Of a stretch of DNA of 64,000 nucleotides, positions 17,655 through 24,849 are shown piece after piece; within the stretch, counting starts at the first letter, position 1, and each line of letters begins with the position of its first letter. Both the position numbers and the translations under genes were made by a program. The notes under the pieces were generated by a model. That model did not search any database. It saw nothing but the letters and a program-made list of their open reading frames with translations, and was not told where the DNA came from. Origin of the DNA: Dysgonomonas sp. 520 (GTDB lineage Bacteria > Bacteroidota > Bacteroidia > Bacteroidales > Dysgonomonadaceae); NCBI RefSeq assembly GCF_010501095.1, contig NZ_QVMP01000011.1:66557-130556 (forward strand). Reading direction: 5' to 3'.

Positions 17655-20354
17655 ATGAAAAACATTTTTACCATATTAACAATCATACTCTTACCTTGCC
17701 TATTTTGCAATGCGCAAGATATACTGCTTAATACCTCATTTGAAGACTATTCAACCGGCAATATAGACAAACAAAACAAATGGAGTGTGACCAAAGGATC
17801 CGCAACAATTGTTCAGGATCAATCTTATAGCCATACAGAAACTAACGGAATAAAATACACATCGGCTTCGGGCGCTCAAATGGATCATATTGCTTATACA
17901 AAAGCAGAAACAGGATTAACCGGAGAAGTATATGTAGACTTTTGGATAAAAATAAATTCTATTTCCACCGGTGCTTTAAGCATCACGGGTTACGACCTTG
18001 GCTCGAAAGACAGTAGAAGCTTTATGATAGAATTCTCTGCCGATGGTAAAATAAAAGTCTACAGCGGAAGCAGCGGATCATCAACAATAAAACCAACCTA
18101 CACCTTAGGACAATGGAATCGGATATCTTTCAAACAAAATAACACTACCAAAACATACCAGTTTGCGCTGAACGGAAATGCATACACCGACGCATTACCC
18201 TTTAGGGAAGTAAGGCAAGAACCGATTGATTACCACTCGATCCGTTTTCTTCAATCGAGCGGAACCTTTGATGTAGCAATTGATGATATATACATCGGTT
18301 CTAACCCAATATCCGACATCGATTTTCAAGGAGGAGATCCGGGAGACACAAAGCAATATACACTGTCAATCAATCAACCTCAGAATGCAACGATCAGCAT
18401 TTCGCCCGAACCTGTTGACGGAAAATATACAGAAGGAACTAAAGTTACAGCTAGTGTAACCATCAGCGATCTATGTAAGTATCGGTTCAACAAATGGACC
18501 GGCGACCTGTCTGCGACTTCATATCCCACCACTTTTACGATGACAAAGAATATGACAATCGGCGCAGATGTATCGGAAATTCCGGCAGAAGGAACTGTTC
18601 GCAATGTGAAAACTTATGCAGAACTAAAAAATGCTCTTTCTGCAATGAATCCTGGCGATATTATAGAGTTGGAAGACGGAACATACTCCGGCAATGGGCT
18701 CACTGTTACCCAAACAGGATGTGAAACACGACCTATTATTATAAGGGCAAAAAATATAGGACAAGCAAGACTAACGGGTAAACTCAATTTTACACTTCGC
18801 AACATCAGCCATGTAACTTTCGAAGGACTAATCTTCGATCTGGATGCTCTGTCAACCATTTTTAAGATGGAAGGGTGTAGCTATGTCCGCATCACCAAAA
18901 ATGAATTCAGGATGAAGAAAGAGTCTGACGGACAAACCTCAAAGTGGATAACGATAGGCGATGTCTGGGACAATGCGGTTTGCAGGAGTCATCACAACAG
19001 AATAGATCATAATCTATTCGACGGAAAATACGACGGAGGAGCATGGGTTGTAATAGATGGAGCTCACGGAACAAGCCCCGGTGATATTTCTAAATATGAC
19101 GTAATAGATCATAACCATTTCAGAAACAATACTCCGAGGGTTGCAAATGAAAAAGAAACAATACGCGTTGGGGTAACAGACCTAACGCCTACCAGTGCAT
19201 ATTGCACAATAGAATATAATCTGTTCGAAAATTGTGACGGCGACCCGGAAGTGGTTTCTATAAAATCGTGCGACAATCTGGTAAGGGGCAATACATTCAG
19301 GGGTTGTTTGGGTACTGTTTGTCTACGTCAAGGCTCTCGCAATACGGTAGACGGAAACTATTTCTTTGGAGATGCGAAAGAGGTTGACGGAAACGGTTGT
19401 GGCGGAGTTCGTGTATACGGGATCGATCATAAAATTATCAACAACTATTTTGAAGGATTGACAGGCGAAAAATGGGATGCAGCCTGCACCATAACAAATG
19501 GAGATGTATCAAATCCGTCTTCCAGTTGGAGCTCTCACAATATTCCCGAGAATGTGGTTTTTGCATTCAATACGTACATCAACAACAAATCGGATATTGA
19601 AATCGGCTTCAACAATGAAGGAAAATACGGAAAAGTACCAAAAAATTGCCTGATAACCAACAATATATACATCAACAATGAGAACCCGATAGTTAAAGTC
19701 CACAATGCTTCGTCTTTGGCAGGTGTTTCATTCTCCAATAATATAATGTATGCAACCGAAAACGGCAGCATTGGCACGAGTTTAAATGACGCTCAGGCAA
19801 AACAGATAGACCCCGGGCTTATAAAAACGAACTGCAAAAATCCGGGAGAAGACTGCAACAATTTATTACCTTACAACACCTATAAATTAGACCGTTACAG
19901 CCCGGCCATCGATGCTGCAACATTAAATTCGGATTATTCAACACTCGATTTTGAAGGACAACCCAGAAAAGGGAACAAGGATATAGGTGCAGATGAACGT
20001 AGCGACGAGGCTATTTCTAACGGCATATTAGGTATTGAGCACGTAGGTCCGCATGCAATTGATTTTGAACTAACATTTACCTCCGGTATCGATACTAACA
20101 AATCTTCGTCTCAAGTCATCGACTGTCAAGTTATAAATAAAACACTAAGTATCAATTTCTTCAATAAAAACAACGCCAATACAACTATAAAAATATCTAA
20201 TCTGAACGGAACAATCATAAAATCTTTTTCGGCTTATTCTTATTCGGGATTGAATAATATAACAATTCCTCTACAAGAACAACCGGCAGGAGTTTATTTA
20301 CTAATTATCAACAACAAAGAATACGAAGCCAGCCGTAAATTCATTTTAAAATAA
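17655..20354 (+). CDS. modular PL6 alginate lyase with N-terminal jelly-roll domain and T9SS signal
   Basis: An 899-residue secreted lyase; ATG at 17655 is preferred over the GTG at 17649. After the signal peptide (to CNAQ) residues about 25-215 form a LamG-like beta-sandwich that starts NTSFEDY and ends FDVAIDDIYIG, probably carbohydrate-binding. Residues about 232-305 are an InlB-B-like/bacterial repeat (YTLSINQPQNATISISP ... NKWTGDL). Residues 315-790 are the PL6 beta-helix with NEKETIRVG, VVSIKSCDN (Lys537) and VCLRQGSRN (Arg558). The last 75 residues are a T9SS sorting domain (IKISNLNG, GVYLLII). This should be an extracellular alginate depolymerase, complementary to the first PL6. Confidence 0.9.
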   Translation: MKNIFTILTIILLPCLFCNAQDILLNTSFEDYSTGNIDKQNKWSVTKGSATIVQDQSYSHTETNGIKYTSASGAQMDHIAYTKAETGLTGEVYVDFWIKINSISTGALSITGYDLGSKDSRSFMIEFSADGKIKVYSGSSGSSTIKPTYTLGQWNRISFKQNNTTKTYQFALNGNAYTDALPFREVRQEPIDYHSIRFLQSSGTFDVAIDDIYIGSNPISDIDFQGGDPGDTKQYTLSINQPQNATISISPEPVDGKYTEGTKVTASVTISDLCKYRFNKWTGDLSATSYPTTFTMTKNMTIGADVSEIPAEGTVRNVKTYAELKNALSAMNPGDIIELEDGTYSGNGLTVTQTGCETRPIIIRAKNIGQARLTGKLNFTLRNISHVTFEGLIFDLDALSTIFKMEGCSYVRITKNEFRMKKESDGQTSKWITIGDVWDNAVCRSHHNRIDHNLFDGKYDGGAWVVIDGAHGTSPGDISKYDVIDHNHFRNNTPRVANEKETIRVGVTDLTPTSAYCTIEYNLFENCDGDPEVVSIKSCDNLVRGNTFRGCLGTVCLRQGSRNTVDGNYFFGDAKEVDGNGCGGVRVYGIDHKIINNYFEGLTGEKWDAACTITNGDVSNPSSSWSSHNIPENVVFAFNTYINNKSDIEIGFNNEGKYGKVPKNCLITNNIYINNENPIVKVHNASSLAGVSFSNNIMYATENGSIGTSLNDAQAKQIDPGLIKTNCKNPGEDCNNLLPYNTYKLDRYSPAIDAATLNSDYSTLDFEGQPRKGNKDIGADERSDEAISNGILGIEHVGPHAIDFELTFTSGIDTNKSSSQVIDCQVINKTLSINFFNKNNANTTIKISNLNGTIIKSFSAYSYSGLNNITIPLQEQPAGVYLLIINNKEYEASRKFILK

Positions 20355-20366
20355 TATCATAAAACC

Positions 20367-20852
20367 ATGAAAAAGTTATTATTCGTCATCAGTGCACTAT
20401 TTATTTTCGGCCTATCCGGGTATGCACAAAAAACAGTATACAACTTCAACGATAAAAGCTGGGGAGAACCTGTAACCGAGCGTCCCGAAGCCGGATCATT
20501 TACAAGCACGATAGTGAAAGACGTAAAATTCAATCATGCACAACTTTTCCAAAAAGAAGGAAAAGGTACAATTCGCGTGATTCTGGATAAGAAATCTACA
20601 AAGTCAAATATCGAGTTCCCCGAATTTGAAAATGCAAAAGAGGTAATCATAGAAGCATCAACAGGGTCGGAAGGAAAGACTATGTCTGTGGAGCAAAAGG
20701 TTTTGAACAAATGGGTTGAAGTTGGGGAGCCTACCATACTGACTAAACAAAAAGCATTCTATTCTTTTTCTTTAGACGAAGACGCCACTCAGATAAGGAT
20801 ATCGAACCCAACCACAAGTGCTCTGTACATCTATAAAGTGACAATAAAATAA
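20367..20852 (+). CDS. small secreted protein of unknown function
   Basis: A 161-residue protein starting 12 bp after the PL6 gene. It has a clear signal peptide (MKKLLFVISALFIFGLSGYAQ) and a mature part predicted to be all beta strand (YNFNDKSWGEP ... IEFPEFENAKEVIIEAST ... ALYIYKVTIK), suggesting a small beta-sandwich that could bind sugar. No cysteine lipobox and no clear T9SS domain. I do not recognise the family. Its operon position behind a T9SS alginate lyase suggests a part in alginate capture, but that is context only. Confidence 0.7.
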   Translation: MKKLLFVISALFIFGLSGYAQKTVYNFNDKSWGEPVTERPEAGSFTSTIVKDVKFNHAQLFQKEGKGTIRVILDKKSTKSNIEFPEFENAKEVIIEASTGSEGKTMSVEQKVLNKWVEVGEPTILTKQKAFYSFSLDEDATQIRISNPTTSALYIYKVTIK

Positions 20853-20900
20853 AAAGCAATCACCTTTGATATAATTATTAACAATTTAAGAATTACGATT

Positions 20901-21902
20901 ATGAAAAAAATTTTACTTTCAACATTCGTCCTTTGTGCATCTATCTTTAGCATTAATGCACAAGTTATAAAAAATGATTTTACAACAGGACTTAATATCG
21001 GGGCAAAACTTGAAAAAGGAGAATATACATCAACAACACAAGGAGAAGAAAATCCGATAAAAGCAAATCAATGGAACAGAACCGGAAAAACAGGCGATGG
21101 CAATCAGGGAGGTACTTCCCCTCTGGTAATAGCCCCTATGACGTATGCGGGATATGTGGAATCGGGTGTAAGCAATGCTATACAACTAGCCAGATTTGAA
21201 AAAGTTGAAAGTGTTTCACCTTCACGCTTCTCTATATATTCATTAACTAACAGCAGTGAATACACAGAAGGTACTTACTATGTGGCTATGATGGTGAATG
21301 TTGAAGAAGTTGCTTCTTCTGCAGGTGCCGACTTCTTCATGCTCGACGGCAACTATACTGCTAATAATCAAAGAGCTAAAATTTTTGTAAAGAATGCAGC
21401 AGAAGACGCCACTAAGTTCGTTTTTGGTCTTGCTGACGATAGCAGCTCACCAGCAGTGACTACATCAGCAGAATATAACAAAGGAGAAACATATCTTCTT
21501 GTATTGGCATACAATTTCGACGCAAAAGGTGTTGTCGGATCTAACGGTATACAACTATTTATAAATCCCGACATTACAGCAACATCTGCCCCCGCAACTC
21601 CTACAATTGCTACTGATGTGAAAGCAACGTCATTAGCAGTGCTAAGAGGTTTAACGGTAAGACAACGCACAACAACTAAAATACAAATCGGAGGTATCCG
21701 TTTTGCCGATTCTTGGGGAGGTGCAGTAAAAGGTACACAGTCATCAATCAACGAAGGCAATATGGATAAAGGCAACATCATCTCAACAAAATATTTTGAC
21801 ATGAAAGGGATTGAGGTTTTAGAACCTGCTACATCTAATATATATATCCAAAAAGATGTATATGAAAACGGTTCTGTCGAAACATCCAAGATTGTTAAAT
21901 AA
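20901..21902 (+). CDS. secreted T9SS protein, tandem paralogue A, function unknown
   Basis: A 333-residue protein with signal peptide ending SINAQ and a C-terminal segment ISTKYFDMKGIEV ... NIYIQKDVYENGSVETSKIVK that resembles a T9SS sorting tail. The body (VIKNDFTTGLNIG, LEKGEYTSTT, YYVAMMVNVEE, FFMLDGNYTANNQRAKI, LRGLTVRQRTTTKIQIGGIRFADSW) has the rhythm of a LamG/concanavalin-like jelly roll. The next gene has the same body and tail, so the two arose by duplication. No catalytic motif is visible. Extracellular alginate binding is a guess from location. Confidence 0.75.
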   Translation: MKKILLSTFVLCASIFSINAQVIKNDFTTGLNIGAKLEKGEYTSTTQGEENPIKANQWNRTGKTGDGNQGGTSPLVIAPMTYAGYVESGVSNAIQLARFEKVESVSPSRFSIYSLTNSSEYTEGTYYVAMMVNVEEVASSAGADFFMLDGNYTANNQRAKIFVKNAAEDATKFVFGLADDSSSPAVTTSAEYNKGETYLLVLAYNFDAKGVVGSNGIQLFINPDITATSAPATPTIATDVKATSLAVLRGLTVRQRTTTKIQIGGIRFADSWGGAVKGTQSSINEGNMDKGNIISTKYFDMKGIEVLEPATSNIYIQKDVYENGSVETSKIVK

Positions 21903-21936
21903 AACACAAATCAATACAAATAAAAAAAATATTACA

Positions 21937-23178
21937 ATGAAAAAGATTTTACTAACAGGTCTTACTTTATTTTTAGGTATGACGGCAGTTAATGCCCAAT
22001 TAATAAAGAATGATTTTCTGGATGGTTATTCTATTGGAGATAATTTAGAAAAAGGAGAATATACATCTACAACAAATGATCAGGAAACTAATCCGGTCAT
22101 GATTCAATGGAATCTTACAGGGAAAAGTAACTCATCCGGAAAAAATGACAACAGAGCAGGGAATAGTCCCTTAATTACAGATATCCTTAGCTATCCTGGA
22201 TATATTGAAACAGATCAATTGAGTTTTGAATTATTGAAGCTCAACAGTGGAGAAGGTCGTACCACAGGGTACTCTTTAACTAGTGATAATACCTATAAAG
22301 ATGCGACTTATTATGTTTCATTCTTAGTTAATTTTTCAAACGCAGGAGCATCCACTCCCACAGACTTTCTTGCACTAGAGGGTAATTATTATTTAAACAC
22401 TCAAAGAGCAAAAATTTGTATTATAAAATCAGGTGGAGGCTTTAAGTTTGCATTGCTTGAAAGCAATGGTACTGCCGCAGAATCGACAGATGTATATCAA
22501 TTAAACACAACATATTTATTAGTGTTGAAATATGAGTTTAACGGTAAAGTACAATTATTTGTAGAACCAGCAATAAATACAACAGAACCAACTTCAACAC
22601 CTTTAGAGTATACAATTTCATCTGGCGTTAACAGTATTAGAGGCATTACAGTACGTCAAAGATCAAATTTCGCAGCCAAAATAGGCGGACTTCGTTTTGC
22701 TCAAACATGGAATGATGTTCTTGGATTAGTAGAAACTCCTGCTATATCTGAAGCTACAGCTATTACAACCGATGGTTTCACAGCAAACTGGACTCCTGTT
22801 GTAAATGCAACAAACTATAAAGTAACAGTATACCAAGGCTCTACACCAGTTGGCACACACGAAACTACGGAAGGTCAAGATGCAAGTAGTTTAACTATTA
22901 CCGGATTAGAAGAGCTAACACAGTATACTTATACAGTGACAGCGTTGAACGAAACCAATAATTACTTCAATTCGGACGAATCTGTAGAATCAGATCCATT
23001 TACAACAAATGCAACCAACTCTATTGATTCAAGCGCTGCTGATAAAGGTATAATTATTTCAACCAGATATTATAATTTAAATGGAATAGAAGTAAACGAA
23101 CCATCTGTTTCAAATGTATATATCAAACAAGATATTTACGAAGACGGTTCCATTACAACTTCCAAAACGTTCAAATAA
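21937..23178 (+). CDS. secreted T9SS protein, tandem paralogue B with added FN3 domain
   Basis: A 413-residue protein. ATG at 21937 starts a signal peptide (MKKILLTGLTLFLGMTAVNAQ); the open frame further upstream overlaps the end of paralogue A and is not used. Residues 20-270 match paralogue A closely (LIKNDFLDGYSIG, LEKGEYTSTT, FLALEGNYYLNTQRAKI, IRGITVRQRSNFAAKIGGLRFAQTW). Residues about 273-365 are a fibronectin type III-like domain (ATAITTDGFTANWTPV ... YTYTVTALN) that paralogue A lacks. The tail ISTRYYNLNGIEV ... SITTSKTFK matches the sorting tail of A. It is the last gene of the rightward alginate unit. Confidence 0.75.
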   Translation: MKKILLTGLTLFLGMTAVNAQLIKNDFLDGYSIGDNLEKGEYTSTTNDQETNPVMIQWNLTGKSNSSGKNDNRAGNSPLITDILSYPGYIETDQLSFELLKLNSGEGRTTGYSLTSDNTYKDATYYVSFLVNFSNAGASTPTDFLALEGNYYLNTQRAKICIIKSGGGFKFALLESNGTAAESTDVYQLNTTYLLVLKYEFNGKVQLFVEPAINTTEPTSTPLEYTISSGVNSIRGITVRQRSNFAAKIGGLRFAQTWNDVLGLVETPAISEATAITTDGFTANWTPVVNATNYKVTVYQGSTPVGTHETTEGQDASSLTITGLEELTQYTYTVTALNETNNYFNSDESVESDPFTTNATNSIDSSAADKGIIISTRYYNLNGIEVNEPSVSNVYIKQDIYEDGSITTSKTFK

Positions 23179-23223
23179 CATATAATATCATTTAAATAGG
23201 TATTGGGTATTATTTATTTTCGC

Positions 23224-23259
23224 AAAAAGCTGGCATTTCTTTCAGATGTCAGCTTTTTT
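23224..23259 (+). terminator. rho-independent-like terminator of the alginate unit
   Basis: AAAAAGCTGGCAT (23224-23236) pairs with ATGTCAGCTTTTT (23246-23258) with one G-T pair, and the stem ends in a T run. It closes the rightward alginate unit 45 bp after the last stop codon. Confidence 0.8.
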
Positions 23260-23308
23260 ATAATATTATCTCTTGCTTTGTTGTGCGTGTGAGTATATGG
23301 GGGGCGTA

Positions 23309-23330
23309 GGCGGGGACACGTTAAGCGAAA
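23309..23330 (-). repeat. right copy of 22-bp inverted repeat bracketing the alginate locus
   Basis: Exact reverse complement of 16-37. It lies 50 bp beyond the terminator of the alginate unit and before the tetR control region. Confidence 0.85.
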
Positions 23331-23468
23331 AACCTTAGCTTTTTTAATTTCAGACAGAAGCCAAAGCCTCTCCCATCCTATCTCCGATTTGTCTGCACCA
23401 CCTTATCGGCACGCTTCGAAGCCATAGCTTCCGGGTGATGTCCTGTCCTTAATAGTATAAAACACCAA

Positions 23469-23486
23469 TTTAAACAGATGTTTAAA
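23469..23486. promoter_or_regulatory. TetR operator-like inverted repeat 1
   Basis: TTTAAACAGATGTTTAAA has perfect 8-bp arms around a two-base centre. It is one of two similar sites 26 bp apart (centre to centre) upstream of tetR, a layout common for TetR autoregulation. Confidence 0.65.
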
Positions 23487-23495
23487 AATTAACAA

Positions 23496-23511
23496 TTAAA
23501 CACTTGTTTAA
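23496..23511. promoter_or_regulatory. TetR operator-like inverted repeat 2
   Basis: TTAAACACTTGTTTAA has perfect 7-bp arms around CT and shares the TTAAACA..TGTTTAA form with the site at 23469-23486. It ends 15 bp before the -7 like box, so it overlaps the expected -33 region. Confidence 0.65.
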
Positions 23512-23526
23512 ATCAAATATTCAAAT

Positions 23527-23534
23527 TACTTTTA
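23527..23534 (+). promoter_or_regulatory. probable tetR promoter box
   Basis: TACTTTTA matches TAnnTTTG at all but the last base. It sits downstream of the two operator-like repeats and about 175 bp before the chosen tetR start. Confidence 0.35.
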
Positions 23535-23583
23535 TCGAAAATAAATAACTATCAAACCGTCTAGACTTTTTCGTTTTATTCAA

Positions 23584-23650
23584 TTTTGTCATCCTGAGAG
23601 TATCGAAGGATCTGTTTTTTAGATGTTTCACTACGTTCAACATGACAAAA
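23584..23650. repeat. dispersed palindromic repeat, copy 1
   Basis: Begins TTTTGTCATCCTGAG and ends TTCAACATGACAAAA, with GAAGGATCTG and a TTTCACTACGTTC segment between. The outer arms are inverted. Related copies lie at 39370-39443 and 50441-50516, with decayed ones near 383-420 and 24447-24545. Translating this element produces the false N-terminal extension of the tetR frame. Confidence 0.75.
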
Positions 23651-23709
23651 ACTCAAAAATTAAGTATAATTTAAAAAGTCTAGATGACTTCTATCAAAAA
23701 AAAGACATC

Positions 23710-24330
23710 ATGGAAAAAGATTCATCAACAGAAGAAAAAATAAAGGAAGCCGCCAGAAAACTATTTCAGAAAAAAGGTTATGAAGGAACAAAATCGAGAG
23801 AAATAGCGGAAGAAGCAGGTATTAACTTAGCCTTACTCAATTATTATTATCGCAGTAAAGAAAAACTTTTCGATATAATCATGGCAGAAAGCGTGAATGA
23901 AATGTTCGCCTTTATGATGGAAATCGCTGATGATCTTAATACAAGTATAGAAGAAAAAATATACTTAATAACTAATAACTATGTAGACTTAATTAAAGGG
24001 AACCCTCATCTCCCGCTATTTGTTCTACGGGAGATTCAATCAAATCCGGATAAATTCATTGAAAAGAGCAACATTAACAGAAATTTCATCCGCAACAGCA
24101 CATTATATAAACAATTGGACGAAAGAAGTAAAATTAAAAATCCAGATCCATATTTTCCTCTTCAGGTTTTTATAAACATTATATCAATGGCCGTTTTTCC
24201 TGTTATTGCGAAACCTCTTTTGACAAAAATAAACGAAATGACAGAAGACGATTACCAAACATTCTTAGAAAAAAGACGCACACTCATTCCGCAATGGATA
24301 GAAATGATGTTGGATCTGAAAGATGAATAA
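23710..24330 (+). CDS. TetR/AcrR family transcriptional regulator
   Basis: A 206-residue regulator. The frame is open from 23623, but its first 29 codons read through a dispersed repeat, so ATG at 23710 (MEKDSSTEEKIKEAARKLF) is the start. Residues 8-55 are the TetR helix-turn-helix (GYEGTKSREIAEEAGINLALLNYYYRSKEKLFDIIM). The C-terminal 140 residues are the all-helical ligand domain; YPDF-like aromatic residues are scattered and no ligand can be named. Two inverted repeats upstream probably mediate autoregulation. A near-copy of the operator occurs in the leader of the following protease-SusCD operon, which suggests this is its local regulator. Confidence 0.88.
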   Translation: MEKDSSTEEKIKEAARKLFQKKGYEGTKSREIAEEAGINLALLNYYYRSKEKLFDIIMAESVNEMFAFMMEIADDLNTSIEEKIYLITNNYVDLIKGNPHLPLFVLREIQSNPDKFIEKSNINRNFIRNSTLYKQLDERSKIKNPDPYFPLQVFINIISMAVFPVIAKPLLTKINEMTEDDYQTFLEKRRTLIPQWIEMMLDLKDE

Positions 24331-24446
24331 AGTCATGAAAATAAAGTATTTCATATTACTGGGAATATTGCTCTACGCCGCTTCTAGTCTGCCCAAAGAC
24401 TAGCCATTGCCTCATCTACACCTCGGCGAACGCTATTTCTCAACAA

Positions 24447-24545
24447 AGAGAAGGATCTGTTTTTAGAATACGAGATTGTCAACTAATTACTGATAACTGT
24501 CATGTGTTCTTCAGATACTTCCTATCATCAGCAAGACAAAACAAC
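24447..24545. repeat. decayed copy of the dispersed palindromic repeat
   Basis: AGAGAAGGATCTGTTTTTAG at the left and TTCAGATACTTC ... TCAGCAAGACAAAAC at the right match the halves of the copies at 50441-50516 and 39370-39443. The middle is expanded and diverged. Confidence 0.45.
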
Positions 24546-24763
24546 CACTGACTCAAATTAACAATTTTTATTTATTTTCTCTAAATAAAAAAAGAACAAA
24601 TACATAAAGACCAGAACCATAACAGGAAACAGGAAGTAATATTTTAACATTTGTCATAAAACTAATACTTTTTTTTATGTTTCAAATGTTTTTTTATTGC
24701 TATATTTAAGATTTTAACAATGTTAACGACAATATTGAAAGAAAAACATAAAATAAAATAGCT

Positions 24764-24771
24764 TACTTTTG
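24764..24771 (+). promoter_or_regulatory. predicted promoter box of the protease-SusCD operon
   Basis: TACTTTTG is a full match to TAnnTTTG and lies 78 bp before the chosen start codon of the metalloprotease. No exact TTTG is present at -33. Confidence 0.55.
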
Positions 24772-24792
24772 TATTAAAAGCTAACTATTTAT

Positions 24793-24810
24793 CTTAAATA
24801 GAAGTTTAAA
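24793..24810. promoter_or_regulatory. putative TetR operator in the operon leader
   Basis: CTTAAATAGAAGTTTAAA matches the tetR operator TTTAAACAGATGTTTAAA at 15 of 18 positions in the same register. It would lie about 15-30 bases after the start of transcription. The AT-rich context makes chance matches likely, so this is only suggestive. Confidence 0.4.
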
Positions 24811-24849
24811 AGCAGGTGATCTGTCTCAAAAACTAAACGAAATTTGTGT

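Larger units (their letters stand above)
23260..23709. other. locus boundary and tetR control region
   Basis: No gene is seen. In order it holds the right copy of the 22-bp inverted repeat (23309-23330), about 130 bp of higher-GC sequence of unknown origin, the tetR operator pair (23469-23511), a promoter-like box (23527-23534) and a dispersed palindromic repeat (23584-23650). Confidence 0.65.
24331..24849. other. control region upstream of the protease-SusCD operon
   Basis: A 519-bp stretch without a gene. It contains a decayed copy of the dispersed repeat (24447-24545), an AT-rich stretch, a good promoter box (24764-24771) and an operator-like inverted repeat in the predicted leader (24793-24810). 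Confidence 0.65.

Noticed and set aside
23433-23452. TGTCCTGTCCTT, compared with the CTRTCCTG elements at the pectin promoter
   Set aside because: Only short words match and the 10-bp period is absent, with no promoter or pectin gene nearby.
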